A stretch of DNA of 64,000 nt from Heterostelium album PN500 (lineage: Eukaryota; Evosea; Eumycetozoa; Acytosteliales; Acytosteliaceae): assembly GCF_000004825.1 (NCBI RefSeq), contig NW_008805078.1, positions 1,020,069 to 1,084,068 on the forward strand. Reading direction: 5' to 3'. Positions 1 to 11,599 of the stretch are shown here, piece after piece (the first letter of the stretch is position 1; each line of letters begins with the position of its first letter). Both the position numbers and the translations under genes were made by a program. The notes under the pieces are model-generated. The model was not told the DNA's origin and searched no databases. It saw nothing but the letters and a program-made list of their open reading frames with translations.

Positions 1-1723
1 TGTTTCTATTGGTGTTGGATTTAGAGATAAACGAGAGTATCGACATTGTGAATGCCGAAAAGTATTCGGTAGAGGAGATAACATTGAGTAGTTTGGAAAG
101 GAACACTGATTGGAGGTCGGTGCTAAGTGAATTGTAGTAGGTTTCAAGGAAGTATTGAATCGATGGATGAATACGATCTTCGGTGATACCACGATACAAA
201 ATGGTGTTGGTGATGGCACGAATCAACGTGCCAAAGATAAACTCCATCGGTAGCTTTGGAATGTATTGTGTGGAGTTCAAAATCTCTAGAACCTGTGCTT
301 TAATTACCGCTGGATTCTCGTGTAGCATGACACGTTGGAACAGGATGTCGAGCCATGCGAAATGCAGTGGCGACTGGTGCACGATGAGCGAGTCGATCTC
401 ACGCCAAACCGGTGCGATCAAATGAACATTGAATTCATCGAGTGTCTCGTTGATCAAGAAGAACGTATCCCATTGCTTCTGGAGTTGTTCCGATTCCTCT
501 GCCGACCAACGGAAGTATTCAGACCAACAACGATTAGGCGCATCCACGCACGTATTTTGTGTTTCATCGATCGATCGTTTGATTGTCTTTTTCAAGAGGT
601 AGTTCGAACGTTTTCTTATGAGTGGATCGGCGTCGATGAATCCTTGAATTAGATATCTCCAGAAATCCGGTGAGTAAGTGAGGTCGACGATGCTGGACGA
701 GAAGAATGTATCGTATTGACGTGCGAGAATCTTAAAGGCGTCGGACTTTATTTCATGCTCGGCAATAGTAAACATCTTCATAACGGTGGATACTAACGAT
801 TGGCACTGAGCTACACTCGAACATCTGAGCAACGACGGTAACAGTGTGACAATCAACGATTGTCTTTGCTCGACATTGTCAGACATCAACAAAGGTGTCA
901 ACAATTGTTGTTCGTAAACAACATCTACAAACTTCCTAATAGATAAACTACTGGTAGTTTGGTTATTCTGGTTGAGTTGACTATCGATTAAACTACTAAG
1001 AATTGTATATAAAATATTTGAATTCTTTATATTATTTGCTGTTACTTTTGTTGTTGTTGTTGTTGTTTCTGATGATTGTTGTTGTTGTTGTTGTTGATCT
1101 AAATGATAATGATGATCATTATGCTCATTACTTGTTGTTAATGATATCAATGATTGTTGTAATTGTCGAATAAGAGAACCAGTGAATTCATCGTCCGATA
1201 CTCTTAACAATGTGTTCGATAGTAAGTTAGATATCAAGACAATGATTGATTGTGAACTACTTGCTACACCACTGTTTAATTGTGCAAGTACAGTAATATA
1301 GATATCTATTACATTTGAGGATAGTTGTTTATTGCTATTGTTATCTGTTTGAGATGATGTTAATCTCTTTACAAGTGAATCTAATGAATGTAATAATAAT
1401 TGAAGATAAAATGATTGTTTAACTTGTAATTCATTATTAATATTATTATTATTATTGTTATACTGTTTAAAAGTAGATAATATTGATTGTTCGATTTGAT
1501 TAATATAGTTTCTTAGAGTTTCGTTTTGATGTGTAGCGGTGGTTGTGGTGAAGAGTGATGCAGAGAATAAAGATTCGATAAAACTAATAAAGATAAGATC
1601 GACACTTGCAATATCAATAATCTTTTGTTGTGAATATTGTTCTGCAATAGAATCGGAGAATCTATTCAATTGATTTAAAATAAAGCTATTTGAATTGGAT
1701 ATATAGATATCTGTGTCACCCAT
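1..1723 (-). CDS. TARBP1-like tRNA (Gm18) 2'-O-methyltransferase, N-terminal part (runs off the left edge)
   Basis: One uninterrupted reading frame of 574 codons runs from an ATG at 1723 leftwards off the window. The product is a helical, HEAT-like region. Segments such as LQKQWDTFFLINETLDEF and RVMLHENPAVIKAQVLEIL resemble the N-terminal half of human TARBP1 and fungal Trm3, which methylate the ribose of G18 in tRNA. The catalytic SpoU/TrmH knot domain would lie beyond the window, so the activity itself is not seen. Low-complexity Gln and Thr tracts (CAA and ACA runs near 1050-1100 on the plus strand) and an Asn tract near 1440-1460 interrupt the helices, as is usual in dictyostelids. A plain large helical scaffold protein is the alternative. 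Confidence 0.62.
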   Translation of the reverse strand, partial: MGDTDIYISNSNSFILNQLNRFSDSIAEQYSQQKIIDIASVDLIFISFIESLFSASLFTTTTATHQNETLRNYINQIEQSILSTFKQYNNNNNNINNELQVKQSFYLQLLLHSLDSLVKRLTSSQTDNNSNKQLSSNVIDIYITVLAQLNSGVASSSQSIIVLISNLLSNTLLRVSDDEFTGSLIRQLQQSLISLTTSNEHNDHHYHLDQQQQQQQSSETTTTTTKVTANNIKNSNILYTILSSLIDSQLNQNNQTTSSLSIRKFVDVVYEQQLLTPLLMSDNVEQRQSLIVTLLPSLLRCSSVAQCQSLVSTVMKMFTIAEHEIKSDAFKILARQYDTFFSSSIVDLTYSPDFWRYLIQGFIDADPLIRKRSNYLLKKTIKRSIDETQNTCVDAPNRCWSEYFRWSAEESEQLQKQWDTFFLINETLDEFNVHLIAPVWREIDSLIVHQSPLHFAWLDILFQRVMLHENPAVIKAQVLEILNSTQYIPKLPMEFIFGTLIRAITNTILYRGITEDRIHPSIQYFLETYYNSLSTDLQSVFLSKLLNVISSTEYFSAFTMSILSFISKSNTNRN

Positions 1724-2018
1724 TCTTTCTTTCTTTCTAATAAAAATAATCACTCGTTTTTTTTTTTTTTGACTTTCGTTTTTTTGTTTTCATAGTTCTA
1801 AAAAAAATTGATCAATCATTGTTGTTTTTTTGTTTTTTGTTTTTCTATTTTAGATCTAAAAAATAATGATTGATTTAACTCAATTTTTTTTTATTTTTGT
1901 TTGAAGATCTAGAAAAAAATTTAAACAAATTAGAAAGTATTTATGTCGAAGACATTTTTAAGAAATTTGTACTGTACTTCCTGTAAAGAATGAGGAGACA
2001 ATTTTATTTAAAGAGAAT

Positions 2019-3912
2019 TTAACTTATATTGCAGGAGGGTGCTCTGGTTTTAGGAGGACGAATGTGGCCATCAGCAAGCTCAACAGTGAAATGTATCATA
2101 CCATCATTTCCAAAGACAAATGAAGGTGTGTCTCCAACAAATGCGGTATCTTCATTCCAAAAGAAATCTCCCATTATCAATGCAAGTAAGAATTCTGTAT
2201 CGAAAGTATAACCAGGGTGAGGAGTAGTTAATGACACAAGATATGTTCCTAAGGCTTCAGGATTGAATATTTCGAAATATCCGTATCCCTATATAAGAAT
2301 AAATATTAATATTTAAACTTTATGAATACAATCTATATTTTAACTTACCCAATTGGAAGTAGAGGTCAAAGTGATATCATAGAAATCAAACTTCACAAAT
2401 CCACAAAATCCTTTGTGATAGTTGCCAGATGATACCGGTTTAAACTTCATCGATAAAGACATTTGGAGAGAGGTATATGATTCTAGATCACCATCAAGAT
2501 GGAGATCTAAAATGAAATTTGATGAAAGTTGGTATTGGTTGGAATCGTAGAGGTACACAACGTCGTTCTGAAAATCATGAACAAGTCTACTAATATTGTT
2601 AAAAGTAGGTAAAAAGGCTAATTTAGGGAAAGCCTCTATCATAATTTGACTGGCTGATGTAAACTTCAATGGAGAGTAAAGTGGTAATGAATATTTATCT
2701 AGAGAAAAAAAAACAAAAAAGAAAAAATAGTTAAATTTTTGATTTGATTTAAATAAATATAAGAAAAAAAGAATCTTACCTATTATGTAATTGAAAGATA
2801 TATCGTTAAGCAGGCCATCAACTAAATCACGAATATATGGGGCATCTATCGAGTATGTATAAGTATTAACACTACTTAGTGGATTCCAAGAGACAGCATC
2901 ATAGGTATAAGCGGGATACTTCATATTTCCATTTGCAAGGAAATAGGTTCTTGGCTAAATATTTGGTTAATTAGCAAATTCATAGTTTATACAGTATTTT
3001 TTCGTTATACATACGAAAGGATCTTTTAAATTACTTAGATCACTTAAATGATAACCACGGGTATATTCTTTATAAATTCCGAAACCGAATTTGGACAAAT
3101 CAATGTTTCTATATGGAGGGAATAATGAATTTATAGTTTCTACATTGAAAATACTCTATTTTAAAAAAATTATTAGAATTTATTTCTTTATTATTATTAG
3201 AAAGTATATTTACATTAAAGAAACCTTCTATAGCTAAGTCGAGTACTGATTTTCTTGGTAATATGGCATCGGTATCAATAGATCTCTCTAATATATCAGA
3301 TCCTCCATTCAATTTAACAATATTAAATTTCATTGTTATGTTAGTTTTTCTAAAATCAAAATCGAAATTAAAGAAAAGATTTCCAGATTCAGGATCAATT
3401 CTGGAATAATCAACAGAAACATTCTTGTATCTACCTGTATCACTACCCTCTACTGAACTTGTCAACAAATGATAGGATACTTGAATAGGGAAGAATCTAA
3501 ATATGTTTTAAATTAGAAATTCTTTACATTAATTATTATTTCACAAATACATACAATCCAACATCATAAGAATTTTTTTTCATAGGTGAAACACGAAATC
3601 CCGCCAATTCAGTTTTATTTTTCAACTCTACTTTAAAATGGCATGCAAATTCTTTATCATTCACAATATCTGGGAAAGAATAATTCTCCAAACCATTTTC
3701 AATTAAACTTAAAATCTTAATTAAAATATATTAATTAAAGGATTCAATTTTTAATATCTTATATTTTATTTACTTACATTATGATCAAACCACTTTTTCA
3801 TTCCTGATTTAGGGTATGATGACACTGAAAATCCAGCCAGAGTTGGCACTTCTTGAGAGTTTACCTCAATAGATAAGTATAGAATAATTACAAATATATA
3901 ATATAATTTCAT
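2019..3912 (-). CDS. secreted protein of unknown function, 7 exons, about 504 aa
   Basis: I assembled seven exons by GT/AG rules with phase kept throughout: 3912-3778, 3715-3555, 3496-3214, 3155-3015, 2954-2780, 2698-2349 and 2288-2019. The sum is 1,515 nt with stop. The first 20 or so residues (MKLYYIFVIILYLSIEVNSQ) form a clear signal peptide, so the protein enters the secretory route. The mature part is rich in aromatic and beta-forming residues with several N-glycosylation sequons, and ends in PPKTRAPSCNIS without a GPI-type tail. I do not recognise a family; it may belong to the dictyostelid extracellular beta-sandwich proteins. It is divergently placed to the phospholipase C gene, 0.9 kb away. 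Confidence 0.7.
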
Positions 3913-4801
3913 TTTTCTTCTAAAAATTAATAAAATATTCCCTTTGTTGATTTATTTAAGTCAATTCAATGCAATAACAGAAAAAAATAAATAAAATATA
4001 ATCCTCAAAACGATTTTTATTAAGAATTTTTTTAAAAATATCCCAGGGTCTTATGTCTTTGCTAATCGGTTCTAGCATGATCCGAAGGATTGATATGAAA
4101 TCTTTGAATTTGTGAATTGATATGCCTACGTGGCCATAAAACTATCTGTTATCTATTGTTTATTTTTCCCCCAAGAGTGATTAATGATAGAGATCACCCT
4201 AGTTTTATTACAATGTTGTATTTCTATGATTCCAACTTTTTTTTAAATAAAAAAATCTATCTATGTTTTTGAGAATCAATTTTGGGCAATTTCAAATTTC
4301 AATTAAACAAAACCACGTCTTACTTCAAATTTTAAAATTGTATCCTTCCAATATTACAACCATTGTCAATTTTTTTGAAAAATCGTTGGACACAACTTGA
4401 ATGCCCAATAATTCTGATTTTTAAAAAATGCCAAATGTTTGTTAACAAACATGCCCATTGTATTATTAATCATCACTCTTAAATTAGAATACAAATAATG
4501 GATTGAGCATCACATATATTGATATTTATCCTAGGTTGAGAGATGTAGAATAAGAGATTTCATTTATTGATTTTTATTCTATTAAATTCGAGGGCTGGGT
4601 ATAAAATTACAACACAAAAAAGTGCCAAAGAAGTTTTAAACAAAGAGAATTTTTTATCCCTCATCCAATAGATATTTTTCTTTTTAATTTTCAAAATTAA
4701 TTTATATTGAATTATTTTTTTTTAAGGAATATATAATCCTATTCTCTAGAGAAGGAATCTTTAAAATTAAATATTCCAAATTAAATAATATAGAAAATAA
4801 A
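3913..4801. other. intergenic, divergent promoter region
   Basis: Non-coding AT-rich spacer between the secreted-protein gene (minus strand) and the phospholipase C gene (plus strand). It has the homopolymer runs expected of dictyostelid promoters. I see no RNA gene or repeat family in it. Confidence 0.6.
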
Positions 4802-7374
4802 ATGAGATATATAATTATTTTTATTTTTTTAATTCAATGTAATTTTAAATTTTAGTTATTATTCAGACTTTTTACAATATCTAACTTTTCTTTTTAACCC
4901 AATATCAAATATAGTAATTTATTTAACTAAAGGGGCTATATTACCTGGATGTAAATGCCAACAACATGATTTCAACACCTATTGTGGTTATGAAATAGAG
5001 AGTGAATGTGATGACATCATTGGAAACAATTTATATCAATGCATTACAACAGGTCACGCTCCAGTTTTACGTGAAGTTTGCCCCTACTCTGAAAGTCTTC
5101 CCGCAAGTTGTCAGAGCTCTCCAGTTAATTCTCAGTGTGTTCCAATCTCTCCGAGTTGTCTTTGTAGTGGTTCCGATGATCAGGTAAGAAAACCATTTTG
5201 TATTACTTTTCCATTTTTTTTAATTAATAATATAACATTTTTAGTGTGGATCAAGTTTTCCATCATATTGTCCTTTAAGTAGATTTCCATTGAGTCATAA
5301 TCTCTACCAATGTTCTGGTGAAGGTTCTTATCCAATTCTGATGTGGTCCTGTCCAAATGGTTGCCATCATCATAAATATAATGACTCTTGCAAAAGAGAA
5401 CCAAATTCGGAATTTTTAGGAAAGATAAAAAAAGTTGTCATTTTGATGCAAGAAAATAGAGCTTTCGATAATTATTATGGTAAATATAATTCAAAATAAG
5501 ATAAATATTTATTAAAATATTTATTAATGTATTTTAAATTAGGAACAATGGCTGGTGTAAGAAATTATTTGGAAAAACCAAGAAATGTTTTCTATCAACC
5601 TGATCCAAAAGGAGTTAATCAATTCAATGGAATAAAATCCACTGTTCCATTTGAGATTACAGGACTGAATTCTGATTGTATTGCTGCTGGAACTATCTCT
5701 TGGGACCAATCGCATATCTCCTATAATGGAGGTTTAAATAATAATTGGGTTAATGGAAGCACTGCCTACGCAATGGGATTCTTTACAAGAACTTCAACTT
5801 TGCAGTTTTATTTCCAATTGGCGGAAAGCTTTACAATTCTTGATCAATATTATCAAGGTATAATGGCATCTACCTATCCTAATAGAATTTTCCATTGGAG
5901 TGGTACAATTGATGCAAGAGGTAAAACTCGCGTAGGACCAGTTATTCACAATGATATCATACCCCCGCCCGATTGGCCAACCTATCCTGAGATGTTGGAT
6001 GCAGCAAATGTAACATGGAGATTATACCAAGATAAAAGAGATGAATTCGACTGTAACCCACTTTTTTGGTTTGAGCAATTCCAAATGGCTGAAAATGGTT
6101 CATCACTTTCAACAAATGGTTTGAAATATTGGGGAATGGAAGCTTTCTATCAACACCTTCAAAGTAATTCATTACCAAATGTAACATGGCTTGTAGCACC
6201 TCAAGAATTAATTGAACATCCAATGAATGGTCCACACGGTATGTAAATTTAAATATATTAAAATAAGTTTACACATATTAATTTCTATTTTTTAAGGTGG
6301 ACAATGGTTTACTCAACAAATTATCAATTATATTGGAAATGGTTCTCAAGAAGTCTGGGGTGATATTGCATTCATTCTCAATTATGATGAGAGTGGAGGA
6401 TTCTTTGATCATGTCACTCCACCAGTTGCACCACTGGGTACCATCGATGAGTGGACCTATGATATGAATGGAGAAGTTTCACCAATTGGACCAGGAGCTA
6501 GAGTTCCATCAATGATGATTTCACCATTCTCAACTGGTAATAATGTCTTTGTTGAAAACACTGATCATACATCAGTTATGATGTTCTTAGAAGAATGGTA
6601 TGATTGAGTCCTATTGTTCATTTTATATTTTTTTTTTAATTATAATTTATTTTAATATATAGGACTGAAGCAGCAGGTTATGGTCGTGTTGAAAATAATC
6701 AAATTTCAAAGTACAGAAGAAACTTTATGTCTGATTACACCCACTCACTTGATTTCTCAAAGGATGTAACATTTCCTCTCCCAACTTATGTTGTTCCAAC
6801 TCCTGCCTTTGATAACCATACTCGTGATGGTTGGATAGCCACAGAGCAATGTTCAGTTGTTCCAGGTGGTTTCACTAGTCCATACGTAACTCGTAATTTC
6901 CCACCAACGCAATCGATGGAAATAGGTTTTAAAAAGGTGGTTGGACATGATCCATCTATAGGTAGATCATATGTATTTGATATGAACACAAGTCCATCTG
7001 GAGGTAGTGGTGCCCTTGCAGTAATCAATGGTAATTTGGGAATAGAGCCAGTAGATCCATCTAAAACCACAACAAATCAAATATTCCAAATAGTACCATC
7101 AACAATCTATACCGTTGGATCTCAAATCAATACCACAGCCAACGGTGCCGAACAATGTATCTGTACCTCTGAATCTGTAGTATATCTTACAAGTTGCTCC
7201 AGTTGTAATCAAGTTTGGTTTGTTTGGGACCTTTACAACGGCAAAGGTCATGTGTTTGAAAATGTCAACAATCCTGGTTTCTTGTCTTTGACAGTCGACA
7301 ATCAGCTAATCCTCAGTCAAACAACAGAACCAACAACATCGTTCACAATCTATTCCATAAACAACTCTCCTTAA
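4802..7374 (+). CDS. secreted phospholipase C / phosphoesterase (bacterial non-haemolytic PLC type), about 749 aa
   Basis: Six exons join in phase: 4802-4838, 4915-5183, 5245-5479, 5543-6238, 6297-6597 and 6663-7374. A short hydrophobic leader (MRYIIIFIFLIQ) is followed by a cysteine-rich region of about 120 residues. The phosphoesterase domain then begins at KVVILMQENRAFDNYYG, the metal-binding signature of the bacterial PLC/acid phosphatase family (Pfam phosphoesterase), with Glu-Asn as ligands. A later ILNYDESGGFFDHVTPP segment is the second metal-binding block of the family. These enzymes cleave phosphodiester bonds of phospholipids such as phosphatidylcholine. The C-terminal 200 residues look like a beta-rich accessory domain. 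The Cys-rich N-terminal insert is not typical of bacterial members. The product probably acts outside the cell or in digestive vacuoles; the substrate is inference. The first exon boundary is the least certain. Confidence 0.85.
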
Positions 7375-7840
7375 ATTAATAATAAATATAATTTTTGGTA
7401 TTTGACATTTATTTTTTTTTTTAGTTAACTTATATGATTATTTTGATATTAATAGTAAAAGTTAAATAAAATAAAAAAATCAATTTAAATTCCATGATTC
7501 TATAATAATATCAACTGAAGTGTTAAAAAGAAAGAAATTAATATCACAATAAATAGAGATAGGATAAAAAACTGAATATTTCATATTTTTTTATATATTT
7601 AAATTTTAATTTTGAATAAAAAATATCTTTTGAGACTCGATTGTGGATCATGAATTTTTTGCCAACGTGGTCACCAAAATATCGGAATGTTGTTAAGAGT
7701 TTTTTGTAAATCAATTGATTAAATTTATTTCAAGCATTTTTGAAATGTTTTTTTTTTTTTTGATTCCCTCATTTGGAACATTCATTTTTCATTATATTTA
7801 TTTTATTCTTTTGTGTTTTATTATTTTAATTTGTTCATCA
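7375..7840. other. intergenic
   Basis: AT-rich spacer between two plus-strand secreted-protein genes. A poly(A) signal AATAAA lies just after the phospholipase stop, and a T-run near 7749-7761 precedes the next start. No RNA gene seen. Confidence 0.55.
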
Positions 7841-9018
7841 ATGGAAAAGATAATTGTTTTTTTAATATTTACATCCTTTGTTTTCGATGTGGTGAAAAGT
7901 GTAAGAAATTTTAAAAAAAAATTTCAAAATTAACTTTTTTTAATAAAATGATCTACAATTTATATAGACATTACCAACAAGTATCAATATAATTACAACT
8001 GATAATAATTTCTATTCAATTCAATTGAGTAATGGAAAACTATTGGAACAAAACCAATTTAAAGTTCCAGGTAATTGTCAAATTTTTGATATACTTCCAG
8101 GTGTTGGAAATGAATTCCAATTCTATGGTATCAATGGAACTGATCCTGCTTTTCCAATGATCTTTTTATACAATCCAACTGTAAGTTGTTCTAAGGTATA
8201 TGGGAAATAAACAATAAACTAACTTTAACAATACCCTCACAATTCAATAGGAAAATGAATTATCTACACAATTTGAAATCTATAAAGCATATGATACTGG
8301 TTATGAAGGTTTTATCGGCACCAATGGTTATGATAAAACCAACAATATTGTTTATCAATGTGTTTATGGTCAATCATCAAATGATCTTGGTGATTTAGTT
8401 TTAATTGGAAGTGATTTCAAGAATCAAAATCAGTATGTATTTAATATTATTGATCAATTTCTATATAAATCAATTTTTCTTAACTATTTTTAAATGCTAT
8501 AAAGGTTTCAATTTATTCTAAATGAACCATCTAATATTGTTGGATGCTATTATGACCCGATTTCCAATGTAAATTACTTTACCACACAGGGTAGAGATCA
8601 GATTCCAGTCAATAATATCACTGTTTATGCATATAACTTGACCAGTTCAAAGATTATTCAAAGTGTAGAGTTTACAATTCCCAACCTTCAAATTTATGTA
8701 GGATTAAGTGATGTAATATATTACAAAGGTTCCGTTTACATTGCTACTGGTGCTCTTGGTTATCCATCAGTCATTTTCCAACTCAATATGGAAACTAACT
8801 CAGTGACAACAGTACTCTCAGTTGAGACACCATATCACTCTGGATACCTAGAACCATTTGTATTTGACCAAGTCAATGAATACATGGCATACATCAACAT
8901 AGTTGGTGATAAATTATACCTCTACATGCTCGATCTCATAACATTATCAAATTCACTCATCAAGATTCCGAATTATGTTCCATACAATGATTATTCTTAC
9001 TTTATCAGTTTTAGATAA
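7841..9018 (+). CDS. secreted protein, beta-propeller-like, about 322 aa, function unknown
   Basis: Four exons keep phase: 7841-7900, 7968-8180, 8251-8432 and 8505-9018. The first exon is exactly a 20-residue signal peptide (MEKIIVFLIFTSFVFDVVKS), which supports choosing the ATG at 7841 over the upstream in-frame Met near 7715. The rest shows repeating blocks of the type 'short beta strand, Gly, aromatic' (for example TDNNFYSIQLSNGKLLEQ, YNPT, VIFQLNMETNSVTTVLSV), as in small propeller or quinoprotein-like proteins where each blade reports a value. There are no membrane segments after the leader. I do not recognise a named family. It is on the same strand as the phospholipase gene but has its own promoter-like spacer. 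Confidence 0.68.
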
Positions 9019-9547
9019 ATAATAACCAACAAACACTTTTTAGACTCAACCACCCAAAATTATCAATAAAAACACTAATTTATTAATTTCAATTATTTTG
9101 TGTTTAGACTAACACCATGGTAAAAATCAAGCAAACAAAAAGATCTATTCTCATATTTAGAAAGATTTCAATTATTAAAAACAGTTTTTAAGAGTTTCTA
9201 AAAAATAAATATACAATACTAATACACTAATGTTTTAAAGTTTGTATAGTTGAAATTATTTTTGTAGCTATTATTATTTGTGTTGAGATTTTATACAAAT
9301 TCAATAATGTCGAGGTTTTCATCAAAAGAAGTTTGAATTGATATAGGAAAAAAAAGTGAAAATTACGATGATCATATTCACTCATTAAGATTCAGAATTA
9401 AATCGATGATTTTGTAACTCTTGGATAAAATAAAAAAATTAAAAAGAGTTTTTTCAACCTCTATCTGTTTTAATGTTAAAAATTTTAATATTTTGAAATG
9501 GAAAATTAAAAATTTTGAATTAAATTATATATAGTAAATAATTTAAT
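9019..9547. other. intergenic, between convergent 3' ends
   Basis: AT-rich spacer between the stop codons of two convergent genes. It has AATAAA-type polyadenylation signals on both strands and no other feature that I can support. Confidence 0.55.
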
Positions 9548-10814
9548 TTAAATGAATTGGATTGTTACCAATACCTCATTTTCTTTTCTGAAAGGTTCAA
9601 GTTTACTCATTTGAATGAATCTTGTAAAACCATAGCCATCCAATCGTGAAGGGACGTTACCATTCAATTCCATAAAGTGTTTTTCACTACTTTGCTCCAC
9701 ATCAATGATTTTAAATTTCCAAGCTACTTTGATTGGTTCTTTGAATTCTGAAAGGTGTAGGAACAATGATAACCATTCGATTTTATCAGGACTCTTATGT
9801 ATTCCCATTACCAAAAACCTATAAAAATACATTTTAATAAAAAGGTGGTTTTAATTTTATAATAAATTAATATTACCATGTATTATCATTAAAATTAAAA
9901 CTTTCACTCTTTGTGTATTTCTCCTTTGGTAAAGACATTTTAAAAGAAAATTTGGAATACATGATACTCTCTATAACTTTGTGGAATTCTTTCTTAAGAT
10001 TTAGTTCTGGAAATGAATTTGGTGACTCATATTTTTCTGATTGGCACTTGACATAATGAGATCTAAACTCAGAGATCAAACTAAAGTTAATTGGTTTACT
10101 TTCATTATATGTAGGTGTAATCTCTTTAGTCTTGAAGTTAATAATTGGTCCAGTTGAGATATCATCTAAATTGTTATTTTTAAAGTTGTTATTATTGATG
10201 TGGCTATTATTATTAATAGTTTTTGAAAGATAAACAGTTGAATCTGTGAGTTGGATTGAACCATTTTGACCTATTCCATATTGATGTAGGTTCAAATCAA
10301 TGCCTTCATTATCACCAATAATACTAGAGAGCGATTCACTCATTCTACTATTTTCATTTATGCTTTCATCTCTTCCTGGCGCAATGATTTCAATATCATC
10401 CATCCAATTATTCATTCTCCAATTGTAAATAATTTGAGAATATATTGATTTTGTGGTTTCCAATGATTTATTGACCTCCTCTTCTAGTGGTTTCCGTAGC
10501 TTATATTCCTCAGCGCTTAGCCTCTCATGGAAATAATTATATTTCTTTGTGATTGCTATTATTCTCTCTTGGTTCTTCTTTGTGGCTTCTACAGTCTCCA
10601 TTAGTTTCCTAAACAATTCTTTCTGTTTATCTTCAAAATATTTATCTTTTTTTAAATGATCTTTCAATGTTCTCTCTGAGAATGTTCTATGTCCAGAATG
10701 AATATCTAATGCTTCTTCTAGTGAATGGATAGTACATTCCTTTCCACCAGATTCTAAACAATCCAAACATAGTCCACTATAATCTCTAATAATTTCTTCT
10801 ACTTTAAACTCCAT
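9548..10814 (-). CDS. B-box / coiled-coil / MATH (TRAF-like) domain protein, about 402 aa
   Basis: Two exons, 10814-9877 and 9818-9548, join in phase in the middle of a Trp codon. Near the N-terminus, residues 14-45 carry CLDCLESGGKECTIHSLEEA and a following His, a short B-box-like zinc site. A helical, charged coiled-coil stretch follows (about residues 50-140), then a polar linker with an Asn-rich piece. The C-terminal 130 residues have the MATH/TRAF-C fold pattern: a Phe/Trp-rich start, WLSLFLHLSEF, WKFKIIDVEQ, and a GYGF-type core before the last strands. Such proteins bind peptide motifs and act as adaptors, often in ubiquitin signalling; there is no RING finger here, so ligase activity is not expected. 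The ATG at 10814 directly follows a splice-acceptor-like AG, so an untranslated first exon is possible. Confidence 0.78.
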
Positions 10815-11599
10815 TTTAGCTAAAATAAAAAATGTACAATCAAAATTAAAAAAATTGATGATTCTCAATATTAATATATTTTTTAAACTTAAATCTTCAA
10901 TTTATTCATAGGGTGTATTGTATTATCATAACTTTTTTAAAATAATACAATATTGTATTATTTTGTACCTTATATTATAACTCTCCTTATATCTAATTAT
11001 CTTTCATTATTTACACAGAGTGCTGTTATTGCGTTTAAAAATGTTTTGTTTAATCAGTGGGGGGTATCACCCCTTTTTCAGAAAAAAAAGACAAATTATT
11101 AAATGTATACTCTATAGTCAATCATTTACTATCAAAATCACCCAAGATTTTGGACTAAAATAAATAAAATTAATAAAATTAATTTCTATTTTTTATAGGT
11201 CAATCTTTTTTTTTCTTCATGTATTCTTTCTCTAAAAACTAACTGATTTTATTAGTTTGGATTCAAAGATAGGCTGTTGTGGCCAATGTCAATAGAAAAC
11301 ATCCATTTTTCAAGTATTGGGGAAAAAGGTGCAGAGAAAAAAATAAAATTTTAAGTTTTTTAATAATTAAAAAACAAAAAATTAAAAAAATAAGTTTTTT
11401 GATTACTAACTAATTTTTTAAGTTGAAATGTTAAGTTTTATTAAAAAACAAAAAAATTAAAAAATAATAATGAATGACTATAAATAAACACTAAGAAAGA
11501 AAATACTTTTCATCATTTTTAATCTAATCGACTATTATTTTCAATTTAAAAACATATTTATCATTACAAATTATTACCTTTATTTATCTGTTGAAAATA
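10815..11599. other. intergenic, divergent promoter region
   Basis: Spacer between the MATH-domain gene (minus) and the AIG1-like gene (plus). It is very AT-rich, with several runs of A and T between 11330 and 11470 that can pair in short hairpins. No gene found. Confidence 0.55.

Noticed and set aside
7715-7840. Longer N-terminus for the propeller-like secreted protein
   Set aside because: The upstream codons are a T-run artefact; the ATG at 7841 gives a clean signal peptide.
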